Below are positions 1 through 6,748 of a DNA stretch of 64,000 bases, in pieces. Below the pieces are notes generated by a model that saw nothing but the letters and a program-made list of their open reading frames with translations, ran no database searches and was not told the origin of the DNA. The position numbers were made by a program, and so were the translations under genes. Each line of letters starts with the position of its first letter. Within the stretch, counting starts at the first letter, position 1. Origin of the DNA: Verrucomicrobiota bacterium (GTDB lineage: Bacteria > Verrucomicrobiota > Verrucomicrobiia > Chthoniobacterales > UBA10450); NCBI GenBank assembly GCA_003219415.1, contig QHOS01000018.1:44287-108286 (forward strand), in the 5' to 3' direction.

Positions 1-107
1 TACGACCATCAGTAAAAAGGCTTTGTGCCAGTTGCAGGATCGTGAAGCGCAAGAACGTGGTGCGCGTGATCTGCAAGAACCCGCGCCATAAACAAAGGCA
101 AGGGTGA
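1..107 (+). CDS. rpmJ: 50S ribosomal protein L36, 3' part
   Basis: The reading frame that begins at base 3 encodes the last 34 residues of L36 and stops with TGA at 105-107; the start lies left of the window. The zinc-binding pattern of the family is visible: CASC near the beginning, then C and H in [14 protein letters not shown]36 is a small protein of the large subunit that sits near the peptidyl transferase region. It is followed 60 bases later by rpsM, the usual order in the spc/alpha ribosomal operon, so the genes are probably co-transcribed. Identification is certain from the characteristic C-terminal tail. Confidence 0.95.
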   Translation, partial: RPSVKRLCASCRIVKRKNVVRVICKNPRHKQRQG

Positions 108-167
108 TTGATGAGAACTGATTAATGATTGAGCCCTTTTTAAGCTTGTAACTTTTTAACTAATACC

Positions 168-563
168 ATGCCAAGATTACTAGGAGTCGAAATTCCAGCA
201 GAAAAACGCATCGAAGCGTCTCTCACCTATATCTATGGAATCGGCTTTGCCACAGCTCGACGGATTCTCGAACAGACGAATATCGATCCCAACTTGCGGG
301 CGAAAAATCTTACGCCACAGCAATTGAACGAAATCATTCACGCGATTACGAACAACAAGCTCAAGATCGAAGGCGATTTGCGTCGTGACGTACAGGGCAA
401 CTTGAAACGTCTGCAGGCAATCAATTGTTATCGCGGCATTCGGCATCGGAAAGGTTTGCCCGTGCGCGGACAACGCACTTCGACGAATGCCCGGACGCGC
501 AAAGGACCACGCAAAACCGTGGGCGTTGTCCGCAATCCGGAAGCCAAAGCCGGCAAGGTCTAA
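168..563 (+). CDS. rpsM: 30S ribosomal protein S13
   Basis: S13 binds 16S rRNA in the head of the small subunit and contacts the P-site tRNA and the large subunit. The 131-residue product begins [26 protein letters not shown], the family start, and ends with the basic tail [21 protein letters not shown] that reaches the tRNA. The length is slightly above the usual 115-125 residues. It lies between rpmJ and rpsK, in the conserved order. The 60-base gap before it carries a TTTTAAC/GTAAC low-complexity stretch (139-164) rather than a clear ribosome binding site. Confidence 0.98.
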   Translation: MPRLLGVEIPAEKRIEASLTYIYGIGFATARRILEQTNIDPNLRAKNLTPQQLNEIIHAITNNKLKIEGDLRRDVQGNLKRLQAINCYRGIRHRKGLPVRGQRTSTNARTRKGPRKTVGVVRNPEAKAGKV

Positions 564-579
564 CGAACTAACTAGAGTT

Positions 580-1191
580 ATGGCTGATCCAGAAAATCCA
601 ACCAACCCAAGCCCAGAAGAGCCGAAAGCGAAGGAGTCCACGCCCGCGACGCCGCCCGCTGGTCCCCGGGAAGGCGAAAAGCCGGCAGCTTCAAAGGCTG
701 ACGCGGCAGTGAAGCCTGCTAAGAAATCAGGCAAACAAAAAAAAGAACGGCCAGCTCCTGCCGCGGCAGCAGCTTCGGAAAATCTTTCGCTTTCAGGCGG
801 TGACGTCGAGAAGCCAAAGATCGTCAAGGCGAAAGGCAGCAAGAACGTTCATTCGGGCATCGCGCATGTGCTTTCGACGTTTAACAACACAATCGTGACG
901 ATCACCGACATGAAAGGCAACGTGATCGGATGGTCGAGCGCTGGCAAAGTCGGCTTCAAAGGTTCGCGCAAAAGCACTGCTTATGCAGCGCAGATGGTTG
1001 CCCAAGACGCTTCCCGACAGGCAATGGGCCATGGGCTGAAGGAAGTGGAAGTTTTGGTTAAAGGGCCAGGAGCAGGGCGTGAATCTGCTGTGCGCGCGTT
1101 ACAGGCGGTCGGGCTCGATCTTACAGTAATCCGCGACGTTACTCCGGTACCGCATAACGGTTGTCGCCCGCCAAAACAGCGCCGGGTCTGA
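580..1191 (+). CDS. rpsK: 30S ribosomal protein S11 with long N-terminal extension
   Basis: S11 lies on the platform of the 30S subunit and helps shape the mRNA exit and Shine-Dalgarno region. The conserved core starts near residue 82 and contains [19 protein letters not shown] and the C-terminal [13 protein letters not shown]. Before it lies an extension of about 75 residues made almost only of P, A, K, E and S, so the protein has 203 residues instead of about 129. The frame is also open upstream to 487, but that part overlaps rpsM; the ATG at 580, 16 bases after the rpsM stop, is the natural start. The extension is probably disordered. Confidence 0.93.
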   Translation: MADPENPTNPSPEEPKAKESTPATPPAGPREGEKPAASKADAAVKPAKKSGKQKKERPAPAAAAASENLSLSGGDVEKPKIVKAKGSKNVHSGIAHVLSTFNNTIVTITDMKGNVIGWSSAGKVGFKGSRKSTAYAAQMVAQDASRQAMGHGLKEVEVLVKGPGAGRESAVRALQAVGLDLTVIRDVTPVPHNGCRPPKQRRV

Positions 1192-1230
1192 TGCTATCGG
1201 CTATCAACTTTTAACTATCAACTTTCTAAA

Positions 1231-1842
1231 ATGGGCAGATACACCGGACCAAAAACGAGAGTGAGCCGTCGCTACGGGGTGCCGCTTTTCGGTCCCTCCA
1301 AGGCATTGGAGCGGAAAAATTATCCGCCTGGTATACATGGCCCGAGAGGTTCCCGGCGCAAACAATCGGATTACGCAATTGCGCTCGGCGAAAAACAGAA
1401 GCTGCGCTATCAATATGGGCTTCTCGAGCGGCAATTTCGGAGGATTTTCGAGAAGGCGCTGCAGAAGCGCGGTGTGACAGGTGAAACACTTCTTCAACTA
1501 TTAGAAACGCGTATCGATAATGTCGTTTACCGACTTGGTCTCGCGAACACCCGCAGCGGCGCGCGCCAGCTCGTGTCGCATGGCCACGTGCTCGTGAACG
1601 GGCGCGGCGTGAATGTCGCTTCCTACAATGTGAAGGCAGGCGACGAGATCACGATTAAGGACAAACCGAAATCGCGTCAGTTGGTGCTCCGTAACCTTGA
1701 TCTTACACAGATCGTTCCCGTGCCCGACTGGCTCACCGTCGATCGCGACGGGCTCAGCGGCAAGGTTACGCGCATCCCAACTCGAGAAGAGATACAGCCG
1801 ATCGTGAACGAGCAGCTCATCGTCGAGCTGTATTCACGGTGA
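1231..1842 (+). CDS. rpsD: 30S ribosomal protein S4
   Basis: S4 is a primary binder of 16S rRNA, nucleates assembly of the 30S body and helps accuracy at the mRNA entrance. The 203-residue product starts MGRYTGPKTRVSRRYG and has the S4 RNA-binding domain around residues 92-155 (TRIDNVVYRLGLANTRSGARQLVSHGHVLVNG). It lacks the N-terminal cysteine zinc site found in some S4 proteins. It is the last gene of this operon segment: rpoA and rplQ, which often follow, are absent and a convergent gene begins at once. The 39-base gap before it is a TATCAACTTTTAACTATCAAC repeat. Confidence 0.97.
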   Translation: MGRYTGPKTRVSRRYGVPLFGPSKALERKNYPPGIHGPRGSRRKQSDYAIALGEKQKLRYQYGLLERQFRRIFEKALQKRGVTGETLLQLLETRIDNVVYRLGLANTRSGARQLVSHGHVLVNGRGVNVASYNVKAGDEITIKDKPKSRQLVLRNLDLTQIVPVPDWLTVDRDGLSGKVTRIPTREEIQPIVNEQLIVELYSR

Positions 1843-2071
1843 TCTGTCGCTCGAGCAACTCGAGCGCTTTGTCATAACTCTTGCGCTGAAGGTAATGTGC
1901 TAGTCGGGGATCGATGGGCTGCGGCAGCGCTGCGTGTAACCGGTCGATCTTTTCTGAGACAGTGCGCAATCGCGCGATGTGTTTTGCTTCATCACGGCGG
2001 CTTTGCTCGTCGCGAATCACTCCGAGGCGTTCTCGCAGCGCCTGCGCTAAATCGACAAGAGCGTTTTCCAT
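1817..2071 (-). CDS. small hypothetical helical protein
   Basis: I do not recognise this 84-residue product. It is highly charged and predicted to be almost all helical (leucine, arginine and glutamate spaced as in a coiled coil, for example LAQALRERLGVIRDEQSRRDEAKH), with no signal peptide or membrane segment. It runs against rpsD and their 3' ends overlap by 26 bases. The gene sits just downstream of the DUF2934 gene at 2114-2446 and 42 bases separate them, so the two may be co-transcribed. A true gene is likely but not certain, because no family could be named. Confidence 0.5.
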   Translation of the reverse strand: MENALVDLAQALRERLGVIRDEQSRRDEAKHIARLRTVSEKIDRLHAALPQPIDPRLAHYLQRKSYDKALELLERQITVNTARR

Positions 2072-2113
2072 TCCACTAATAAACGGCGATTCGCGGCCGC
2101 TTTAGTTCTCACC

Positions 2114-2446
2114 TTAGCGGTGACTGGCTTCAGATACCAGCTGCCGCTTTGCTTCGAGCCAATCGGAATCTGCATCACCGGGCAGCGCAAATCGACGTCG
2201 TCGCTCCGAGATGAAGTAGGCTCGGAGCCGAATCGCTTCGTCCGACGGGTCTGCGATGCCGGCCGTCTCAAGTGGGATTGAAGCGTTTGCTATGGCCGCA
2301 CTTTTCCTGGCACTGGTCTCGCGCGGTTTTCGACTCGCAGCGGCGCGTCGAGTGCGATTGCCTTTACCAGATTTTACTTTGAAGGAGCCGCCGGTCTCGG
2401 GAGGCGTCTCATTTTTATCTTGGACAATTCTCTTTTTTTTCGGCAC
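2114..2446 (-). CDS. DUF2934 domain protein
   Basis: The 110-residue product has a basic, low-complexity N-terminal half rich in K, R, S and T, then a C-terminal segment near residues 68-106 with the DUF2934 pattern: DEAIRLRAYFISERR followed by DSDWLEAKRQL. The family is of unknown function; it is common in soil bacteria and usually sits at the end of small basic proteins. The frame begins with a GTG codon at 2446; no ATG lies in a better place. No signal peptide or membrane helix is seen. It is followed by the small helical gene at 1817-2071. Confidence 0.65.
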   Translation of the reverse strand: MPKKKRIVQDKNETPPETGGSFKVKSGKGNRTRRAAASRKPRETSARKSAAIANASIPLETAGIADPSDEAIRLRAYFISERRRRFALPGDADSDWLEAKRQLVSEASHR

Positions 2447-2552
2447 AGATTTTATCGTTGATGACTTTAATTCGTTTAGCGTTCATCGATTGGTTGGCAA
2501 GTGCTTTCTCGCGCTTCTTTAATCGAGGAGTAAACTTAGAAACTTCACTGGC

Positions 2553-2966
2553 ATGAGACATTTTGTTTTCCGCTGGATCGCGACCACAATTGCCGTGTTT
2601 GTGGCTGCGCCGATTGTCGGAATCAATTACGGTGACCGCCTGGGTTGTCTGCTGGGCGCATCGCTTCTGCTCGGTATCATCAATGCTTTTATTCGTCCCA
2701 TCCTTCTGTTGCTGAGTCTGCCGTTGATTCTCGTTACGCTGGGGCTTTTCATCTTAATTATTAACGCGCTGATGTTGAAATTCGTTGGCGAGATCATGCC
2801 ATGTTTTGAAGTTCCAGGTTTCTGGCGAGCATTTTTTGGTGCAATCATCATTTCGCTCGTCAGCTGGCTGTTAAGCGCTTTTTTTCGTGGTAGCGATGGA
2901 CGTGTCCACGTGCTCACGCATCATAGCCAAATTAAGCGTGTGCGGGGCCGGGTGATTGAGCGGTAG
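2553..2966 (+). CDS. Phage holin family IV-like membrane protein (YvlD type)
   Basis: The 137-residue product has four hydrophobic segments, at about residues 9-25, 30-46, 49-74 and 87-106, and the family signature GIINAFIRPILLLLSLPLILVTLG. Proteins of this superfamily IV (YvlD and the four-helix mycobacterial-phage-holin group) are small inner-membrane proteins; most are chromosomal and not phage genes, and their role is unclear. There is no phage context here. The C-terminal 30 residues are basic and probably cytoplasmic. A 30-base perfect-looking palindrome follows the stop codon and may end transcription. Confidence 0.8.
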   Translation: MRHFVFRWIATTIAVFVAAPIVGINYGDRLGCLLGASLLLGIINAFIRPILLLLSLPLILVTLGLFILIINALMLKFVGEIMPCFEVPGFWRAFFGAIIISLVSWLLSAFFRGSDGRVHVLTHHSQIKRVRGRVIER

Positions 2967-2972
2967 CCTTTA

Positions 2973-3002
2973 CTGCAGGGGAAGCGTCAGCTTCCCCTAC
3001 AG
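2973..3002. repeat. Palindromic repeat, terminator-like hairpin
   Basis: A 13-base arm with one mismatch, core GGGGAAGC / GCTTCCCC, encloses a four-base GTCA loop. It lies just after the holin-like gene and before the convergent sigma factor, so it could serve as a terminator, but it has no T-run. Its build resembles the other short palindromes of the window (49157, 56425). Confidence 0.6.
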
Positions 3003-3008
3003 GAGAAA

Positions 3009-3031
3009 CGAGCATGAGCACGAGTAAGAGG
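3009..3031. repeat. GAGCATGAGCACGAGTAAG dispersed motif
   Basis: A purine-rich stretch, GAGCATGAGCACGAGTAAG, directly after the palindrome. Nearly the same sequence occurs at 52077-52098 (GAGCATGAGCAAGAGTAAG), and a related one lies on the other strand at about 3670-3690. It can be read as a very short frame (MSTSKRKKRQS) but is more likely a dispersed intergenic repeat. Confidence 0.5.
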
Positions 3032-3045
3032 AAGAAACGCCAATC

Positions 3046-3648
3046 CTAACCAAGATACTTGCTCAATCGCGAGCGCAGTTCGGTGCGCGCGCGAAAGAGA
3101 ACGCTTTTTACAGCGGGAACTGAGAGGTCAAGAACCTCGGCAATTTGCTCATAACTAAGCTGCTCATACCTCCGGAGGACCAGTGCCATTCGCTGCGTCT
3201 CTGGAAGCTGGAGGATGGCTGCTTCGATCGTTCGCTGAAGTTCCCCTTCCAGCAAGGAAGCATCGGGAGCCAGGTTCGCCTCATCTTTCAGAGGCGGATC
3301 TTCTGCGCCCGCTTCCGGCTGAAGTGGAACATGCGCGTGACGCTTGGCGCGGCGGAGTTCGTTGAAAACGAGATTACGCGTAATTTTCAATAGCCAGGTC
3401 GTGAATTTTGCCTGCGGGACATAGCGACGCGCGCTTTTCCACACTCGAATGAATACCTGCTGCGCGATGTCTTCCACGTCGGAATTGCTGCCCAGCATGC
3501 GTGCTACGGTGCCGGCGACCAAAGCTTGGTGTTTCTCGATTAGCTGCTCGAGCGCAATGGTGTCGCCTCGACCGATGAGCTGCATGAGGCGCACGTCGTC
3601 GGCGTCTTCTTCCGATCTCCCTTTATTTCCGTGATCGTTACGAGCCAT
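3046..3648 (-). CDS. ECF RNA polymerase sigma factor
   Basis: A 200-residue alternative sigma factor that directs RNA polymerase to a small set of promoters. Region 2 spans roughly residues 37-105 (LIEKHQALVAGTVARML, then SDVEDIAQQVFIRVWKSA and FTTWLLKITRNLVFNELRR), and region 4 roughly 140-195 (LQLPETQRMALVLRRYEQLSYEQIAEVLDLSVPAVKSVLFRARTELR). The acidic linker between them is typical. There is no anti-sigma gene next to it on the same strand, so how it is held inactive cannot be seen here. The frame opens at ATG 3648 with MARNDHGNKGRSEEDADD. Confidence 0.9.
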   Translation of the reverse strand: MARNDHGNKGRSEEDADDVRLMQLIGRGDTIALEQLIEKHQALVAGTVARMLGSNSDVEDIAQQVFIRVWKSARRYVPQAKFTTWLLKITRNLVFNELRRAKRHAHVPLQPEAGAEDPPLKDEANLAPDASLLEGELQRTIEAAILQLPETQRMALVLRRYEQLSYEQIAEVLDLSVPAVKSVLFRARTELRSRLSKYLG

Positions 3649-3907
3649 CGGTCACTGTAGTTTACCCTCCCTCGTGCTCTTGCTCATACCCCAACACTTG
3701 GCTCTGCGGCAGGAGAAAGAGTAGGAACGAGCACGCCGACGCACTTCCACAGTCTCCATTAGACGTTGGCGTCCAGCGAACTTTGGTAAAAAAATGCAAC
3801 TGTCCAAAATTCGTCCTCCGTCACATTCGTGGCCGCCATGGTTTTTGTTGCAAGGCTCAAGCTGCCTGTGCAATGCTTGTTACCGAGGGCTTACCCTCAG
3901 CCTCCGC

Positions 3908-5053
3908 ATGAATTACCAGCTTATTCCGAAAGAACTCAGGCCGATTGCAGAAAGGATTGAAGCGCGGGAGCGACTTTCAGAGGCGGACGCTCTCACTCTG
4001 TATCGCGTAAATGATCTTAATGCCCTTGGAATGATCGCCAACCTTGTGCGCGAACGAAAGAACGGCAACTACGCCACTTACATCCACAATCGCTACATCA
4101 ATTACTCCAACATTTGTATCTTATCCTGCCAGTTTTGTGCTTTCGCGGCCAAAAAGCGCGACGCACACGCGTTTGAGTACGCGATCGACGAAATCGTTCG
4201 AGTAGTGGGAGATGCACTCCCCCTTGGAGTTACCGAAGTGCACATGGTAGGCGGACTGCATCCCACACTAAAGAAAGAATGGTATTTGGATCTTTTGCAG
4301 AGGCTGCGCGCACTCGAGCCGAACCTTCACATCAAGGCTTTTACCGCGATCGAGGTGCGGCATTTGGCCCAGCGGATTTTCCGGATGCCAATCCGTGACA
4401 CACTGGAGACTTTGCGCGCCGCTGGGCTCGGCTCGATCACAGGGGGTGGCGCAGAGATTTTTGATCCGGCCGTTCGCGACAAAATCTGCCGCGGCAAAGA
4501 AACCGCATCTGAATGGCTGGACGTTCATCGAACGTGGCACTCAATGGGCGGCCGCAGCACGTGCACCATGCTCTACGGGCATATTGAGACGCATGCTCAG
4601 CGGGTAGATCATTTGCGTCAACTTCGGGAATTGCAGGATGAGACCGGCGGATTCACTGGCTTCGTTCCCTTTGCTTTCGAGCCATCCCAATCCCATGGAA
4701 TCCTGGCCCAGATCAAGCGCGCCTCCGCGTTTGAGCAGCTTCGCAATCTCGCGGTGAGCCGCATTTATTTGGATAACATCGATCATCTGACCGCTTATTG
4801 GGTCAGCCTTGGTTTGCCTCTTGCGCAGGTGTCGCTCAGCTACGGCGTGGACGATCTGCATGGCACAATTTTGGAAGAGAAAATCTTCCACATGGCTGGC
4901 GCAACTACTCCGCAGCAGCAGACCGTAGCTGCTCTCGAACATGCCATTCGGGAAGCCGGCCGCGAACCCGTGCAGCGTGACAGTCACTATCGACGTTTGA
5001 ATGGCGCCGGCCGAGCGAGACAGCCTAACGAGCCCGAATTAGTCTGCGCGTGA
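3908..5053 (+). CDS. mqnE: Aminodeoxyfutalosine synthase (radical SAM)
   Basis: MqnE joins the MqnA product to S-adenosylmethionine-derived adenosine to make aminodeoxyfutalosine, an early step of the futalosine route to menaquinone. The radical SAM cluster ligands are C70, C74 and C77 in ICILSCQFCAF, counted from the ATG at 3908. The frame is open upstream to 3794, but that part is unlike the family and the 381-residue form fits the usual length. GGLHPTLKKEWYLDLL and TGGGAEIF are MqnC/MqnE family motifs; the sequence AAKKRDAHAFEYA after the cluster favours MqnE over MqnC. mqnA follows after 94 bases, which supports the assignment. Confidence 0.88.
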   Translation: MNYQLIPKELRPIAERIEARERLSEADALTLYRVNDLNALGMIANLVRERKNGNYATYIHNRYINYSNICILSCQFCAFAAKKRDAHAFEYAIDEIVRVVGDALPLGVTEVHMVGGLHPTLKKEWYLDLLQRLRALEPNLHIKAFTAIEVRHLAQRIFRMPIRDTLETLRAAGLGSITGGGAEIFDPAVRDKICRGKETASEWLDVHRTWHSMGGRSTCTMLYGHIETHAQRVDHLRQLRELQDETGGFTGFVPFAFEPSQSHGILAQIKRASAFEQLRNLAVSRIYLDNIDHLTAYWVSLGLPLAQVSLSYGVDDLHGTILEEKIFHMAGATTPQQQTVAALEHAIREAGREPVQRDSHYRRLNGAGRARQPNEPELVCA

Positions 5054-5055
5054 CG

Positions 5056-5147
5056 GTCAGTACGAAGTGAGAGGTGAGACGTGAAAAGTCGGAATGAAGG
5101 TTACTGTTAGTCTCGCTCGTCTCACTTCTTACTAATCACATCTCACG
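5056..5147. repeat. Low-complexity GTGAGA/TCTCAC inverted repeat
   Basis: The gap between mqnE and mqnA is filled with repeated GTGAGAGGTGAGACGTGAA on one side and CGTCTCACTTCTTAC...CATCTCAC on the other, so the halves are roughly inverted. It resembles the other low-complexity intergenic stretches of the window and leads directly into the mqnA start. Confidence 0.55.
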
Positions 5148-5960
5148 TTGAAATCGCTCCGCGTCGGTTGCGTAAAATATCTCAACGCCCGCCCGCTCAT
5201 ACACGGCTGGGAAGGCGACGTGGACTTCGATCACCCGTCAGCGCTCTGCAACAAGCTCACCGCCGGTAAACTTGATGTTGCGCTTGTCTCCAGTTTCGAG
5301 TTTTTGCGTAACCCAATCTACCGGATCGTTGATGACGTTTCCATTTCCTCGAACGGACCGGTTTACAGCGTAATCGTCGCACATCGTGGCGAGATTACGG
5401 AGATCAAAGAGATCGAACTCGATCCAGCATCAGAAACTTCTATCAACCTTTTGCGTTGTTTACTCGCGGATCTCGGATTGAACCCGCGCTTAGTTAGGCG
5501 TGTCGCGGAAGCCCCCCTCATGACGAAGTCAGCCTTGGTCGGTCGCGCACAACTTTTCATCGGTGATCAAGCCATCTACGTCCGACAAAAGTACGCTAAC
5601 GAATTTTCCTTCTGGGACCTGGGTGAACAGTGGCGGAAGTTCGTCGGACTTCCGTTTGTTTACGCGCTCTGGCTTATTCGCCCGGAAGTCGCCGATCCAA
5701 AAGGAATCGCGAACGCGCTGCGCGCCTTGCGCGATGCAAACCTTGCTAATCTCGACAACTTGGTCGCGGAAGTTGTAGGCGGGGTCGCCGACTCCGGCCA
5801 ACGGAGGGGAGTCGATGGTGAATTCCTCTCGCGCTACTACTCCGAACATCTTCGATTCGGGTTCGAGGAAAACGAAAAGGAAGGCCTGCGAATCTTTGCA
5901 AATTTGTGCATAAAGCGCGGTCTGCTTCCAAAGCGCGATCTCGCGTTCCGCGTTGTTTAG
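5148..5960 (+). CDS. mqnA: Chorismate dehydratase, menaquinone biosynthesis
   Basis: MqnA removes water from chorismate to give 3-(1-carboxyvinyloxy)benzoate, the first committed step of the futalosine pathway. The 270-residue product starts LRVGCVKYLNARPLIHGW and continues with GKLDVALVSSFEFLRNP and SNGPVYSVIV, all typical of the family, which has a periplasmic-binding-protein fold. The start codon is TTG at 5148; no ATG precedes the conserved N-terminus. Together with mqnE it makes the first two steps; mqnB, mqnC and mqnD are not in this window. Its last 430 bases are overlapped on the other strand by the open frame of the DUF2939 gene. Confidence 0.93.
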   Translation: MKSLRVGCVKYLNARPLIHGWEGDVDFDHPSALCNKLTAGKLDVALVSSFEFLRNPIYRIVDDVSISSNGPVYSVIVAHRGEITEIKEIELDPASETSINLLRCLLADLGLNPRLVRRVAEAPLMTKSALVGRAQLFIGDQAIYVRQKYANEFSFWDLGEQWRKFVGLPFVYALWLIRPEVADPKGIANALRALRDANLANLDNLVAEVVGGVADSGQRRGVDGEFLSRYYSEHLRFGFEENEKEGLRIFANLCIKRGLLPKRDLAFRVV

Positions 5961-6488
5961 CGAGCCATTTCGTTGGTGAAGAACTATCGGCTTTGCCTCA
6001 CCCAGACCAAGGTCGAGGTCGTAGAGCTTCCAGCCCGAGCCTGTAAAACGGAACCGGAGTTTGATCCCCTCTCGTTCGACAACAAAAGTGCGCGGACCTG
6101 TAAAGAATGCATGTTTTACTTTCGACCAATCTTCAGCTTTGCCGGTAGGGAAGCGTAACTGTTGCGGATGTTTCAGGCTCTTCAGGATTTCCGGGTTGGA
6201 TATCAACGCCGCAATGCCTTCCGGAGTAACGTAAGCGTCAATAATCGTGTCAATCAGCGTTGGGCCAAGGTCTTTCCACCACTTGTGACTTGTCGTTCCC
6301 TTGGTGAACCGTGCAACAAGCTGTTTCTTTAGCGACGCCCGAATAGCGGGAAAATCCATACGTGAACTCAATGCGGCGCTGTCGCCAGACCGAAGTGCTG
6401 CTGTGAATCGCCAGAATGAAAAGTATGGCGACGCCCCGTAGACCAGCAGAAGAAGAATGCAGATGAGCACTAACCAGCGGAATCTCAT
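5529..6488 (-). CDS. DUF2939 domain membrane-anchored protein
   Basis: The N-terminal 180 residues form a DUF2939 protein: one membrane helix at about residues 4-22 (LVLICILLLLVYGASPYFSFW), then FTAALRSGDSAALSSRMDFPAIRASLKKQL, a well-conserved part of the family, and a beta-rich C-terminal half. The function of the family is unknown. The frame does not stop at the end of the domain but runs on another 140 residues antisense to mqnA. Family members are normally shorter, so the tail is either a chance open frame or an unusual extension. The start is ATG at 6488. Confidence 0.72.
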   Translation of the reverse strand: MRFRWLVLICILLLLVYGASPYFSFWRFTAALRSGDSAALSSRMDFPAIRASLKKQLVARFTKGTTSHKWWKDLGPTLIDTIIDAYVTPEGIAALISNPEILKSLKHPQQLRFPTGKAEDWSKVKHAFFTGPRTFVVEREGIKLRFRFTGSGWKLYDLDLGLGEAKPIVLHQRNGSLNNAEREIALWKQTALYAQICKDSQAFLFVFLEPESKMFGVVAREEFTIDSPPLAGVGDPAYNFRDQVVEISKVCIAQGAQRVRDSFWIGDFRANKPERVNKRKSDELPPLFTQVPEGKFVSVLLSDVDGLITDEKLCATDQG

Positions 6489-6748
6489 TTGAATCTGATT
6501 GTCTGTAACGCGGCTGAAATTAGTGGTCCGAGGTTCGATGCATCTCTAACTGGAGGGTACCGGTCTAATTTTTTTCAACATTGAAGAATTCGTCCGCTTC
6601 AGTGATATGCCGCCCGCTACAAAACCGGTATCGCTTTAATCATGGCGCTTTTTGGAGTGAAAATCGTTCTCTGTCGAGCGTGATCGCGAGGAGTGGCGGA
6701 TAAATTGATCGTATCTTGTCAGAGGACCTTTCGCAAATAAGCTGATCG

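Noticed and set aside
180..842. 220-codon minus-strand frame over rpsM and rpsK
   Set aside because: Its A/G/S-rich translation is the mirror of the A/P/K-rich S11 extension; there is no independent motif.
3012..3047. Tiny frame MSTSKRKKRQS
   Set aside because: It consists of the dispersed GAGCATGAGCACGAGTAAG motif, which recurs elsewhere without the same frame.
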